NCBI RefSeq assembly: GCF_014705615.1
Contig: NZ_JACXJA010000045.1
Location: forward strand, 19,160 to 83,159
DNA length: 64,000 nucleotides
Reading direction: 5' to 3'
From: Paenibacillus oceani
GTDB taxonomy: Bacteria; Bacillota; Bacilli; Paenibacillales; NBRC-103111
Position 1 is the stretch's first letter. Each line of letters starts with the position of its first letter. The notes below the pieces were generated by a model. The model did no database searches and was not told the origin of the DNA. It saw nothing but the letters and a program-made list of their open reading frames with translations. Below, in pieces: positions 33,903 through 43,565 of this stretch. Position numbers and translations under genes: made by a program.

Positions 33903-35828
33903 TTAGAGAGCCTGCGCTTGCCAATGAATAACGATACCGCTGGACGCAACAGGGACGTGATTAGCAAACACAGCGAATGTCGCCACGCCGGAAGAATCCA
34001 GCGAGACAAGCCGGCACGAACCGTTTTCAGCAGCATCCTCCACCGTCGCCGTTACGCTAAAGCCTTTGGAGTAGGCTCTCAGGCCGAGCGGGATCGCTAC
34101 TTCTCCGGCAGCATTCGTCGTACCGGCATACCTGCCTCTCGCCGTATAACCTTGTACTCCGGTAATATCGTTGCCTTGACCTTGAACCGTGATTGTACCG
34201 CTTATGAAGCCGCGAAGCTGGTTGTCGCTCCCTGTGAGGAGTACGTCACCGTCGATGTTAACGTCCATGACATTGCGGTTTCCGGCGATCAGCAGCTCGT
34301 AGCCGGCGCAATTGGCGGCAACGACTTCCAACTTGTTGTTCGACCCGTACACGGCGACTCCGTTGCTCCCCGCTCCGGTAACCGTGACGCTGCCCCGGCA
34401 AAAGCCGCCCGAGAGAACGCAGCCGCTCTGTGCCGGGCTGTCGATCAGTAAATCGATTACTTGATAGCTGTACCGGATCATCGCTCCGGTGCCCGCCGTT
34501 CTTCTCATCACTCCGCGGTACACGTTGTGGCCTTCGGCGGACGATTCCGTCAGTTCTTCGACTCCTGCCCCCTCGGAGGTGCCGTTTATCGTGAAGTCGT
34601 AAGTTGTATAGCTTGCTCCCTGCGACCAAATGCCCCGGCCTACGTTTTTGGACGAGAAATCGACGCGGCCGAGCGTCGGATTGTTCGCCTGTGACGTGCC
34701 CTTGATCGCATGTACCGCATACCCGACATTTTCCATATACAAGGCCGACAGATTAAATCCTTTGGCCGTATTTTGCATCGAAACGCCGGTTTGCATGCCC
34801 CGGATGACGTTGGCAGCCCCGACAACGCCTTCGCATTCGGCATCGGCAGCGTCCGTCGGCTTGCCGTATCCGCTCAGACGAATCCCATGGCTGTTGCCGC
34901 GAATTCCGTCAACTCCATTGCCGACGATCATCGAGTACGACGCCCCGATATTCTCGATCGCCATCTTCTCGATATTACGGAAGCTGTTGAAGGCGGCGAC
35001 TCCGTACTCGTGGCGACGGCGCGGCAGATGAATGCTTCCGTAACCGAAAGAGATCCCGAGTGCGGCCGTATCCACCTTATTAAGCATCACCCTGTTGAAT
35101 TCCCCGCCGCCGAACTTGATCGAAGCGTGATTATTGGCCGTCCCTCCCCCGGGACTGCTCGAATCCGGCTGAGCGAGCCTGAAGCCGACGACATCCTTGT
35201 AGCTCGGTCCCGGTACGCCGGTAAAATAAACGATCGAATGGTCGACAGCCGTCTGCACAATCTCCGCATTCCAGGCGTAGAGCGACGATTTGGCGAAAAT
35301 TTCAGCGGATATCGACGTTTCTCCTTCAAAGTGAAACGTTTCTCTGCGCCCTCCCGCAACCAGAGCAGAAACCGTATTGACATCAACCAGCAGGCCGATC
35401 GCCATCCAGCATCCGAGACCGGAAGGGTCCGTTTCGCCGGCACGCTGCAAAAATCCGGCCAGATTGTTCCTATCGAATGGCACGGTAGGACTGACGATCG
35501 TCCCTCCGTTATGAGCGAATTTCGGACAATCCGCGTCCCAGTAATAGATGCCGCCTCCCGTATCCGTGCCCGGCATATAGCCGATCAGATGCACCTGCCG
35601 TCCCGCATACTCGCCTTCATAACCGTTCAAGTCGGCTATGCTGTCCAGCGCCAGCACCCGCTTCTTCAACATCTCGGGCAAACCTCCCGGCCCGCCTCCG
35701 TACATATGCCCCGTAACCGTTCCTTGCTGAGCGGAGGTGACTTGGATAAATGACCCCGTCGCAAGCGCAGCGCCTGCGACACCAAGCGCCGTCAGAATCG
35801 ATCTGCGGCTCATCTTTTGTTCGGACAT
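33903..35828 (-). CDS. Tat-exported right-handed beta-helix protein
   Basis: A 641-residue protein beginning MSEQKMSRRSILTALGVAGA, a twin-arginine signal (SRRSIL). After residue ~35 there is a pectin-lyase-like N-terminal region (RVLALDSIADLNGYEGEYAGRQVHLIGYMPGTD, like phage tail-spike head-binding segments) and then regular beta-helix rungs rich in N/G/V (NVIRGMQTGVSMQNTAKG, GSNNKLEVVAANC, GNRNVMDVNIDGDVLLTGSDNQL). No catalytic motif is certain. ATG at 35828 with AAGGAGCG upstream. A LacI regulator ends 76 bases upstream on the same strand, so both are probably one transcript. May be a polysaccharide lyase or a surface polysaccharide-binding protein. Confidence 0.7.
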   Translation of the reverse strand: MSEQKMSRRSILTALGVAGAALATGSFIQVTSAQQGTVTGHMYGGGPGGLPEMLKKRVLALDSIADLNGYEGEYAGRQVHLIGYMPGTDTGGGIYYWDADCPKFAHNGGTIVSPTVPFDRNNLAGFLQRAGETDPSGLGCWMAIGLLVDVNTVSALVAGGRRETFHFEGETSISAEIFAKSSLYAWNAEIVQTAVDHSIVYFTGVPGPSYKDVVGFRLAQPDSSSPGGGTANNHASIKFGGGEFNRVMLNKVDTAALGISFGYGSIHLPRRRHEYGVAAFNSFRNIEKMAIENIGASYSMIVGNGVDGIRGNSHGIRLSGYGKPTDAADAECEGVVGAANVIRGMQTGVSMQNTAKGFNLSALYMENVGYAVHAIKGTSQANNPTLGRVDFSSKNVGRGIWSQGASYTTYDFTINGTSEGAGVEELTESSAEGHNVYRGVMRRTAGTGAMIRYSYQVIDLLIDSPAQSGCVLSGGFCRGSVTVTGAGSNGVAVYGSNNKLEVVAANCAGYELLIAGNRNVMDVNIDGDVLLTGSDNQLRGFISGTITVQGQGNDITGVQGYTARGRYAGTTNAAGEVAIPLGLRAYSKGFSVTATVEDAAENGSCRLVSLDSSGVATFAVFANHVPVASSGIVIHWQAQAL

Positions 35829-35904
35829 TCGAATCGCTCCTTCTGTGTAATCGTCCGGGAAGCGCTCCTGCTCCATAGCACGGGCAACCATTCCGTGTTA
35901 CGAG

Positions 35905-36879
35905 TCAAGGCGCCGCCGGCTTTACCGATTGACGCACGGTCAGAACCGTCTCTATCATCAGGTCAAACGAATCGGATTCGTCGGCAGGCTTCACGATCCC
36001 GGTCAGCATATCGAACGCTTTGGCCGCAATCTCGCTTGCCGAAGGTCCGACGGTCGTGATCGGGACGGGAAGCGCTTCCAACTCGGGGATATCGTCGTAC
36101 ACGATGATCGATAAATCGTCGGGAACGCGCACCCCGTTTTTTCGCAGAACGTGATCCACCTTTAAATACACCGCGTGTGAATCGGCTACGAGTGCGGTAG
36201 GCTTTTGTTCATGTTCAAGCATGCTTCTCATTTTGGCTTCAAAATGTTCGTCGTTCGGGTGCACGAGATACTCGCGGCGAAAGTCGAGCCCGCGCTCGTC
36301 GCCGGCCTGCATAAAGCCTTCCAGCTTATCGTTGTATCCGCCCGCGTAAGCGATTCGTCTATGGCCTTGCCCGGCAAGAAAGCTGACCGCCTCATAGATG
36401 CCCTTTCTCCGGTTGATCGAGATCGTCAGAGCGCCGTCCATTTTTTTGCCGCCGATCAGCAGCAGTTTGCCTTGGAAAGCCTCCTTTTCTGTCAAAAATT
36501 CGCTGGTTGGTTCCCAAGTGGAATGGCACCAAAATATAACGTTATCCGCGAAAACCTGATTAAACACGCTTAAGGCCGCTGCAGGCTCGTTCATCGAGAT
36601 GATCACATTGAAATCGCGCTTAAGCCCTTCCGCATGAAGCTCCATGCTGAGGTGATAAAAAAACTGTCCTTTGATGGACGGCCAAATCAGACCGACGTGG
36701 CGCGTCTTTCGATCGACAAGTCGTTTGGCGGCAAGGTTGGGCTTGTAGTTCATTTGGGCGGCAATCGCGAGAATCTTTTGTTTGGTCTTTTCACTTACCC
36801 CCTTTTCGTTATTCAGCGCGTTGGAAACGGTTACATGGGAAACGCCAGCCGCTTTTGCTATATCCTTGATCGTAACCAT
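35905..36879 (-). CDS. LacI family transcriptional regulator
   Basis: A 324-residue regulator. The headpiece VTIKDIAKAAGVSHVTVSNALNNEKGVSEKTKQKI (residues 2-36) is the LacI helix-turn-helix, and the hinge YKPNLAAKRLV follows. The C-terminal PBP1-like domain binds a sugar effector. Upstream are two 16-bp direct repeats ATTAAACGYGTAAGTA that may be its own operator. Neighbours (Tat beta-helix protein, solute-binding lipoprotein, GH88/105-like hydrolase) point to a pectin-related inducer. Confidence 0.9.
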   Translation of the reverse strand: MVTIKDIAKAAGVSHVTVSNALNNEKGVSEKTKQKILAIAAQMNYKPNLAAKRLVDRKTRHVGLIWPSIKGQFFYHLSMELHAEGLKRDFNVIISMNEPAAALSVFNQVFADNVIFWCHSTWEPTSEFLTEKEAFQGKLLLIGGKKMDGALTISINRRKGIYEAVSFLAGQGHRRIAYAGGYNDKLEGFMQAGDERGLDFRREYLVHPNDEHFEAKMRSMLEHEQKPTALVADSHAVYLKVDHVLRKNGVRVPDDLSIIVYDDIPELEALPVPITTVGPSASEIAAKAFDMLTGIVKPADESDSFDLMIETVLTVRQSVKPAAP

Positions 36880-36918
36880 CTCTGTCTCTTCACTCCTAAT
36901 CCGTTATATGCTCATTAT

Positions 36919-36989
36919 ATTAAACGTGTAAGTATCAGTAAATAGCGAATTTCAATGAGAGTATAATAAATTAATTAAACGCGTAAGTA
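36919..36989. promoter_or_regulatory. Paired LacI operator candidates
   Basis: ATTAAACGTGTAAGTA (36919-36934) and ATTAAACGCGTAAGTA (36974-36989) are direct repeats 55 bases apart (about five helix turns), just upstream of lacI. The TTAAACG core resembles LacI-family operators. The remaining ~265 bases up to 37256 hold no gene that I can support. Confidence 0.6.
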
Positions 36990-37256
36990 CTCGCTCGTTT
37001 GTGTCCGCACGCCAAAGAGCCGGAAATCGCACAGCGGATCTCCGGTCCTTTCTCCACTCCTATTTACCCCATCTGTTACCCGAACATGATAGGACCTGAC
37101 TTTAAGACTGACTCTCCCTGCATTGGTGCAACTTGCGTGGCCGTTCGATGATCGCCGCTTTCCATACAAGCCGTTTCTCCATACTGAAACCTGGAAGACA
37201 AATAGTTTGCCTGCTTAGCATTCGGAAGGTTAGCGTTGTGTGCCGCTCCTTGCTGG

Positions 37257-38603
37257 TCACTTCGTCCCGGTAGTGGCGATCTGCTCCTCGATGCGCTTGT
37301 TCGATGTCGCCTCGGCTTCACGCAACGCTGTGTTGACATCTTTTTTTCCTGTGACCACTTCGGCAAATACGGCTTGAATGCTCGTATCGGCGATCGCGTA
37401 ATACGGCGAGAAGGGAGGCGCGGCCGCAAACTTATCGGGGAAGAAGGCAGCGATATTTTTCCCTTTGTAGTTTTTATTATTTTGTCCGAACGCCGCTTGA
37501 ACTTCCGGCGTATTAATCGCCGGCGTAAACCCTTCCTTCGCCAGCTCGATCTGAACCTCCTGCGAGGTAAGGTAGGCAGCGACCTCAAAGGCGGCCTGCT
37601 TATGCTTACTCGTGGACATGACGTACAGATAGTACGGATCGACCGAAGACGCTATGCCCGGCGCTTCTTTATAAGAAGGCATCGGCGCGACGTCCCAGTT
37701 CAGCACTTCCGTATCGGGCAGCCGCCGGGCGACATTCGTATAGTGGGGATACATCGCCAACGTCTGATCCTTGAAAAACATATTTTCCAGATCCGAACCT
37801 TTCGCCATCCTATCCGTCGCTTCGAATCCCGGTACGGTGAAGAATCGCACCCAGTTGTCAAAGATCGTCTTCACTTTGTCGTCGAAAACGGATTTGTTCG
37901 TCTTCGGATTGACCAGCTCTACAGGAAGCTGACTCGTACGATACTGCCACAATATATTGGTGCCGAGCCCGTAATATTTGATGCCGCCTTCGAGCCGGCT
38001 CAGTTTTACCGACGTATCGTACAGTTCATCGTAAGTCATGCCCGCTTTCGGATAAGCGACGCCGAATTTGTCGAAAAGCGTCCGATTGTAGAACAGCACC
38101 TGGAACTGGGTAAAGGCCGGCAGTCCGTACAAACCTCCCTTGGCGATATCGCGCTGGATATCGATAATCGTCTTGTCGAACCGGTTCAAATCAAATTTGC
38201 TCGTCTGAATCATCTCCGTCAGATCGGTCTCCAGATTGTAATCCAGCACCATCCGGCGCGTGCCGGACGGGGTGACGAGCATCAGGTCGAACGGTGTTCC
38301 GGCCGTGATCAACTGGTCGAGCGGCACGCTGCTGTTCGGGATGAGCTTGGGCGTAATATGCGGGAATTTCTTCTTGATCGCGTTCCCGTAGAGAGCGTCG
38401 AACATCTCTGGAGTCCAGTTCGATTGCCCGCCATACAAAACAATTTCGATCGGCTCCGGCGGCTTCGCCTCCGCCTGTTTCCCGGCCGTCTCCGAGCCGA
38501 CCCGCTCGCCCTCCCGACTGTCCCCGCCGCCGCTGCAGCCTGCCGCCCCTATGGTGAGCATGGCTGCGCATACCATACTTATACCTGCCCGATATTTCCT
38601 CAA
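37257..38603 (-). CDS. Extracellular solute-binding lipoprotein (family 1), orphan
   Basis: A 448-residue CUT1-type receptor. Signal peptide with lipobox IGAAGC (Cys ~23), then a Gly/Glu/Ala linker and the bilobed domain: PFDLMLVTPSGTRRMVLDYNLETDLTEMI, LFYNRTLFDKFGVAYPKAGMTYDEL, and SKHKQAAFEVAAYLTSQEVQ. The C-terminal VTGKKDVNTALREAE also occurs, slightly changed, in the receptors at 56314 and 61120. Start is a TTG with GGAGGG upstream. No permease genes are adjacent. Upstream at 38652-38669 there is TACTTACAC..CGTTTA, which shares half-sites with the LacI operators, and an AAGCGCTT core at 38641-38648 resembles a CcpA site. Confidence 0.9.
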   Translation of the reverse strand: MRKYRAGISMVCAAMLTIGAAGCSGGGDSREGERVGSETAGKQAEAKPPEPIEIVLYGGQSNWTPEMFDALYGNAIKKKFPHITPKLIPNSSVPLDQLITAGTPFDLMLVTPSGTRRMVLDYNLETDLTEMIQTSKFDLNRFDKTIIDIQRDIAKGGLYGLPAFTQFQVLFYNRTLFDKFGVAYPKAGMTYDELYDTSVKLSRLEGGIKYYGLGTNILWQYRTSQLPVELVNPKTNKSVFDDKVKTIFDNWVRFFTVPGFEATDRMAKGSDLENMFFKDQTLAMYPHYTNVARRLPDTEVLNWDVAPMPSYKEAPGIASSVDPYYLYVMSTSKHKQAAFEVAAYLTSQEVQIELAKEGFTPAINTPEVQAAFGQNNKNYKGKNIAAFFPDKFAAAPPFSPYYAIADTSIQAVFAEVVTGKKDVNTALREAEATSNKRIEEQIATTGTK

Positions 38604-38696
38604 AACGATCCCTCCGTTACGATAATGGCAAAGCTATAGTGAAGCGCTTTCCTACTTACACACACGTTTAGCGGATTCTGGCTTTCCCCTTAACTT

Positions 38697-40169
38697 TTAT
38701 TCGGGCTTCCTTACATCCAAAGACGCATACAGCTGTGCCAGCAGCCCCATCCCCATCTGCGACAAGACGCGGTATCCGCAAGTTTGCAGCTCGATGCCGC
38801 CCGCATTATGCTGGGTAACGCCCGATAAAATCCCGTCCGGCGTCAGGTACGACTGGATTTCCGCGAGCGCTTTCTCCGCCGCTTCGTAATGCCGCCGTTC
38901 CAGCAGCCCTTCCCTCGCTCCGAGCGCAAGAGCAGCGGCAATCCCGGCCGAACCCGACGTTTCGATACCGGTATCCGAATCGTCGAGAAACGAAGTCCAA
39001 ACGCCTTCCGGCTGCACCCATTGCAGAGCGACATCCGCAATCCTGCGAATCTCCCGCTCCAGTTCGTTCATGGCTGGGAGCTGGCCGAAAGCGGAAGATT
39101 TCAACTCGTGCCACGTTCGCGTCATGCCGAGCATATACCAGGCATACGCCCGCGACCAGTTGCGGAACACGTAAGCGCCCGTCTTCCGATTGTACCTAAG
39201 GAACAGATGAGTGCCCCGGGCCAGCGCGTCGCGGCGTATCATCACCTCGCCGATCGCCCGTTCCGCCAAAGCCGCCCGCTCCAGCTTCGCCGCAACGACG
39301 GCCATCGGGTATGCGACCGTATACACGCCTTCCGCGGTAATCGTATCTCCGTCGACAATCGCACCGCCTCCCACCTGAAGCCGGGCCTCCCAGAACGAGA
39401 GAGTCCGCGAAATCAGCGGGTGATCGGGATGAAGCTTGGCGATAACCGCAAGCGGCAAAGTCGCTTCGATCGTGGTCAGCTTGTCGTCCGCCGGCTGACC
39501 GTGCAAGTCTTCATACCGGAGACTTCCGTCCTCGCTCACATATTGCCGAAGATGCATCCCGATAGCCGGATCGATCCGGTCCGCTCCGACAGAAGGACGC
39601 AGCGCGTATAGTCCATCCAGCACGCAGCCTTCCAGCCAGCCGAAAGGCTGCAGGGAGGACAGCGAGGCGAAGCTGTTCACAAACGCCCCGGTCCGCGGCT
39701 CCCCGCCCCCAACGAGCAGATGGGGGACAAATAACCGGCGCGTGTCATCGCCCTGCAGCTCATCGAATATCCATAAAGGCTGGCCATCGCCTTCCATTCT
39801 CAGAACGACGCCTTCCCGAAATGCCGCCGCCGTCCGCTCCCCGTCCAGGATAAGCTCGAACGGCTGGAACGTGTACGCATAACGAATATCGAGACTGCCG
39901 AGCTTCTCGCCCGACACCCCGAGCAGCACGTCTACCTTGCACGCCGACCGGTAATCCAGCGCAGCGGTAATCCGCAGCCGGCCCTCTCCCGGGCAAGGCG
40001 AATTGACGATCGTCACCTGCCTCTTCCATTCCAGATATAGCTCCGATCCGGCGCTGAGCTCGACAACGCTCCAGCCGCGAGGCAGCCTTTTGCCCTCTGG
40101 CCACGCTCCGGCCGCATGAGTGCCGGTCAGATTCGCCGAATAGTACACAGGAGTTTCATAATTGAACAC
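38697..40169 (-). CDS. Glycoside hydrolase family 88/105-like unsaturated glycuronyl hydrolase
   Basis: A 490-residue protein. The C-terminal ~270 residues form an (alpha/alpha)6 barrel: FRNWSRAYAWYMLGMTRTWHEL, WVQPEGVWTSFLDDSDTGIETSGSAGIAAALALG, HYEAAEKALAEIQSYLTPDGIL, all typical of GH88/GH105. The first ~200 residues are beta-rich. GH105 members remove the unsaturated uronic residue left by pectate or rhamnogalacturonan lyases. The GTG at 40169 with GGAGG 7 bases upstream is the likely start; the frame to 40199 would overlap that ribosome site. It is probably cytosolic since there is no signal peptide. Divergent from an AraC gene. Confidence 0.8.
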   Translation of the reverse strand: MFNYETPVYYSANLTGTHAAGAWPEGKRLPRGWSVVELSAGSELYLEWKRQVTIVNSPCPGEGRLRITAALDYRSACKVDVLLGVSGEKLGSLDIRYAYTFQPFELILDGERTAAAFREGVVLRMEGDGQPLWIFDELQGDDTRRLFVPHLLVGGGEPRTGAFVNSFASLSSLQPFGWLEGCVLDGLYALRPSVGADRIDPAIGMHLRQYVSEDGSLRYEDLHGQPADDKLTTIEATLPLAVIAKLHPDHPLISRTLSFWEARLQVGGGAIVDGDTITAEGVYTVAYPMAVVAAKLERAALAERAIGEVMIRRDALARGTHLFLRYNRKTGAYVFRNWSRAYAWYMLGMTRTWHELKSSAFGQLPAMNELEREIRRIADVALQWVQPEGVWTSFLDDSDTGIETSGSAGIAAALALGAREGLLERRHYEAAEKALAEIQSYLTPDGILSGVTQHNAGGIELQTCGYRVLSQMGMGLLAQLYASLDVRKPE

Positions 40170-40373
40170 CGCTTGACCTCCAATGGTATAAGACCGCACG
40201 AATATAACTTAACAATTTGTAAATACATTTTCCACTTATGAATAACCCCGATCCCCTATGAAAAGCGTCCCTCCTCTAATAAGTGAGCCGATGATCTGGA
40301 ATATATACGGTAAGACAACGTCTCTCACCATCCCGGCTTTCTTTCCATTGTAGAGATTTCCGTTCGAAACTCC

Positions 40374-40426
40374 ATTAAAAATATGTTAATACCTTAACGA
40401 TATCACTATTAAAAATAGGTAAAACC
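40374..40426. promoter_or_regulatory. Direct-repeat AraC sites between GH105 and araC
   Basis: ATTAAAAATATGTTAATACC (40374-40393) and ATTAAAAATAGGTAAAACC (40408-40426) are near-identical direct repeats 34 bases apart (three helix turns), as expected for AraC half-sites. They lie in the 330-base spacer between two divergent genes; no gene is seen in this spacer. Confidence 0.6.
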
Positions 40427-40505
40427 GATTGCTTTTGACCGGCTGCGCCTGTAAGCTCATCAATAGTAGGAAAATTTTCAATCAGCCAACCGGGAGGACA
40501 TGCGC

Positions 40506-41318
40506 ATGCTTCGACTGGAAAATGTAATATTCGATGACCATATTCCGAACTGGCGAAGATCCAGAATCAAATCGATGCGGCATGTGATCATTTTTGTCGT
40601 GCAGGGAACGTTTCAGTTTGAACTGGACGACTTCAACACCGAGCTTACCAAGGGAGACATCTTGTTCGTTCGCCCGGGACCGTATCGGTCCGGCACTAAC
40701 GGTCCGTTCCCTCCGCATCAGAAATATGTAGCTCATTTCCAGCTTGACGAGTCCTCCAGGCAGCTATCGGCCCCTCACGGTTCCGAGAAAGGATACGTTA
40801 TCTACAAAACAAACCGGGCCGAATATTTTCGCCAGCGATTCCATGCTCTGCATCAGGCGTGGATAGACAAAAGCGCCTACCATGAATTCGTCTGCCACGG
40901 GCTCATCTCGGAAATACTCGGCTCCATGCTCCAGGAATTGGACCGAAAAAACATCGCTTCTTCCAAATTAAAACTTGCCCGCCAAATTGAAAAACATATC
41001 CAGCAGCATTTCAAGGAAGAAATCCGGCTCGAACAGCTGTGCGAGCTTGTCCAGTTGTCGCCCAACTACGTGATCCGCATCTTCAAGGAAGTGTTTAATC
41101 AGACGCCCCTTGGTTACATTCACCAACTGCGGGTTTCCGTGGCGCGGGACATGCTGCTCCAATCAGATATAACGATCCACGAAATATCGAATTACTTGGG
41201 TTTCTGCGATCCGACGTACTTCAATCGCGTATTCCGGAAAATAACCGGCTATCCGCCCTCCCAGCTGCGCAAAGAGCGAAAAGAAGCGGAAGCTGAAAGC
41301 GTCGTCCGGAACCGATGA
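40506..41318 (+). CDS. AraC family transcriptional regulator
   Basis: A 270-residue regulator with an N-terminal cupin-type sensor (GTFQFELDDFNTELTKGDILFVRPG) and two C-terminal HTHs: IRLEQLCELVQLSPNYVIRIFKEVFNQTPLGYIHQLR and ITIHEISNYLGFCDPTYFNRVFRKITGYPPSQLR. The ATG at 40506 has GGAGG 8 bases upstream; the ATG at 40500 is too close to it. Divergent from the GH88/105 gene and so likely its activator, using the direct repeats at 40374-40426. Confidence 0.9.
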   Translation: MLRLENVIFDDHIPNWRRSRIKSMRHVIIFVVQGTFQFELDDFNTELTKGDILFVRPGPYRSGTNGPFPPHQKYVAHFQLDESSRQLSAPHGSEKGYVIYKTNRAEYFRQRFHALHQAWIDKSAYHEFVCHGLISEILGSMLQELDRKNIASSKLKLARQIEKHIQQHFKEEIRLEQLCELVQLSPNYVIRIFKEVFNQTPLGYIHQLRVSVARDMLLQSDITIHEISNYLGFCDPTYFNRVFRKITGYPPSQLRKERKEAEAESVVRNR

Positions 41319-41357
41319 AAGGATAAGCCAGTGTTAGGGGAGCGGCTCCAAAAACGC

Positions 41358-41396
41358 AAAAAAGCCGGCTTGAGCTATAGAAAGCTCGAACCGGCT
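41358..41396 (-). terminator. Terminator of the DesK-type kinase/regulator operon
   Basis: Minus strand AGCCGG..GAGCT ... AGCTC..CCGGCT followed by T6, about 160 bases after the kinase stop. Confidence 0.75.
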
Positions 41397-41555
41397 CGGC
41401 TGAACGCACCAAATAACGGGTGCTAATCATTCCTATTCCCCGCGATTATCGCATATGCTGCGGCTGTTGAATAGCGGCTCCCCAGGCAGCAGCATGTGCA
41501 TGATGAACTAAGCCCGTCGAATGATTCCGCGGCAAGCTCCTTGTTCCACGACGGG

Positions 41556-43565
41556 TCAATGCAGCGGCAAGCGGATGGACAGCTCGCATCCCATCGGGGT
41601 TCCATCCGCATCGGCGGAAGAACGGATATAAACTTCCCCTCCGAGCAATTCCACCCGTTCCATCATGGCCGTTAACCCGAACCCGGGAACGGCGGACCCG
41701 AACGGCTCCCCGTCGCTAATAAGCTGAAAATGCAGCGTATCCGCCGCTGTTCGAATCGAAAAGCGGACACAAGCGCATTTGCCATGGCGAATGCTGTTGG
41801 TCAGTCCCTCCTGAAGCGCATGATACAGCACTCGTTCCGTCAATGCGCCAAGAGCCGGAGCGGGGGGAAGCGAGATGTCCGTCTCAATCCGGATGTCCAT
41901 CGTATCCTCGGTATATTGGATCAGCTCCCGCAGAGACGACTCCAGCGACATCGGCGGATGGTCGTCATCCGCTTTCATGATTCGGACCGCCTGGCGAATA
42001 TCATTCAGCCCTTTGCGGACAAGCTCGCTTAACAAATCCATCTTTTCCATGGGAAGTCCGCCATTCCGCTCAGCCAGCGTTTTCGTCGCTTCGATCTGCA
42101 CGATCGCCGCCGTGAGCGTATGTCCCACCACGTCATGCATCTCGTAAGCGATCCGATTCCGCTCTTCCAAGACGGATTTTTCGGCGAGCGTTTCGGCTTT
42201 CTCGCGAAGCGTGAGCGCCAGGTTGCGGTTGGCCTGCTCCAGCTCGCCTGTACGCGTGTGGACCAACTGCTCCAGATTGCGGTGAAACTGCTCCAGCTCC
42301 TTGTTTTTCACGAGAAGTTCCGCCGCGCTGCGCTCCGCCTCCTGATGAACCCGGCGCACCCTGCTGACGATAACCATGGACATGCAAATGATAAATAAAA
42401 ACAAAGCATTGGGCAGTAAACCTTCACTGATCCTGTACCAATACGTTTGCGAACTCAGCCATTCGGTTAACAGACCGGGCATCGTATACAGGACTAGACT
42501 GCTGGTCGCACATAGTGTAAAGGTGGAATTTCCCCGCATCAGCCATAGCTGCTCCTGACGTCCGACGGCTGCACGGTCGCCGTTCGCCGCTTGCGGCGCC
42601 CATAATTTGTAGTGCGTAAGCGCATACGCAACGATAATAAAGCCGGCCACCGCTGCAGTCGCGTTGCCATAGATCCGGTACTCCATATACAGCCGCGGCA
42701 GCGTAATCGCAGCAGCTACAGACGCCAGCCCGTACACCCCCATCATCGCATGCACGATCAGGATCAGCGGCCGGCGGCCGGCATTAAGCGCGCTGGTATA
42801 AAACCCGATACAGCCCCAGATCGCCAGCGGGGTTAACAGCTCATTCCAGTAGTACCCATGCTCCATGTCGATAAACCATTGCATCAGCCGGCAAGAGAAC
42901 AGAAACGATAACCCCATGGAGAGATTGAACAACGCAAACCATCCGTACAACGTCACCTTGCGCCGAATAAACATGGCCAGCCCGACAAACCCGGCAGCCA
43001 CGCTTAAAGTGCCGTATATCACAAAGGTCAGCTCCGAACGGATCAGCGCATACAATATTTGATCCGGTTCGCCGGCCAATACCCAATCGTTGCCGAACAA
43101 GGCGTCGCCTTCCCATTCCGTCCGGATCAGCAGCTGTTTTCCTGCGTCCTGCGGATTGATCTGGACCGGATGTATCAATTTCGTGCCGTTGATATGGTCG
43201 CTCGCGTTGTCCTTATGAAACCGGTAGATCGAATCCTGATTCAGCATAACTTCAAAATGGGTAAAACGGGCTAAAAATAAATACGGATTCCGCCAGTTCA
43301 GCTCGGGCAAGGTGCGCTGCAGCCAAACCGTTCCTTTGTACCCCTTCAACATAAGCCTCGTATCAGCATTAAAGGGCTTCCAGACAGTGTCCTCCGGACG
43401 TTCCGGACCAAAGCCGATTTCCCACTGCCCGACAAGCGCGGCATAAGGCTCGCGATGTTCGCCGACCCGGCTGTTCCGCTCCAGCATCACTGCGGGCAAG
43501 AAGGTGCAGAAGACGATCAGGCAGACGAGACACCACAGGAGAAGGGAAATGCGCTCTCTGTTCAT
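41556..43565 (-). CDS. Sensor histidine kinase (HisKA_3), 7TM sensor with extracellular domain
   Basis: A 669-residue kinase. One membrane segment (~8-28), then an extracytoplasmic beta-sandwich (WEIGFGPERPEDTVWKPFN ... GTVWLQRTLPEL) as in 7TMR-DISM proteins, then about seven membrane segments (~175-405). A coiled coil (~405-470) leads into HisKA_3 with phospho-His in YEMHDVVGHTLT (~476). The HATPase domain ends with GFGLTAMMERVELLGGEV. It overlaps its response regulator by 4 bases (ATGA). Signal unknown. Confidence 0.9.
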   Translation of the reverse strand: MNRERISLLLWCLVCLIVFCTFLPAVMLERNSRVGEHREPYAALVGQWEIGFGPERPEDTVWKPFNADTRLMLKGYKGTVWLQRTLPELNWRNPYLFLARFTHFEVMLNQDSIYRFHKDNASDHINGTKLIHPVQINPQDAGKQLLIRTEWEGDALFGNDWVLAGEPDQILYALIRSELTFVIYGTLSVAAGFVGLAMFIRRKVTLYGWFALFNLSMGLSFLFSCRLMQWFIDMEHGYYWNELLTPLAIWGCIGFYTSALNAGRRPLILIVHAMMGVYGLASVAAAITLPRLYMEYRIYGNATAAVAGFIIVAYALTHYKLWAPQAANGDRAAVGRQEQLWLMRGNSTFTLCATSSLVLYTMPGLLTEWLSSQTYWYRISEGLLPNALFLFIICMSMVIVSRVRRVHQEAERSAAELLVKNKELEQFHRNLEQLVHTRTGELEQANRNLALTLREKAETLAEKSVLEERNRIAYEMHDVVGHTLTAAIVQIEATKTLAERNGGLPMEKMDLLSELVRKGLNDIRQAVRIMKADDDHPPMSLESSLRELIQYTEDTMDIRIETDISLPPAPALGALTERVLYHALQEGLTNSIRHGKCACVRFSIRTAADTLHFQLISDGEPFGSAVPGFGLTAMMERVELLGGEVYIRSSADADGTPMGCELSIRLPLH

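Noticed and set aside
38639..38652. CcpA cre-like box TGAAGCGCTTTCCT upstream of the receptor at 37257
   Set aside because: Lacks one A of the consensus and deviates in the second half; kept only as a remark in the gene entry.
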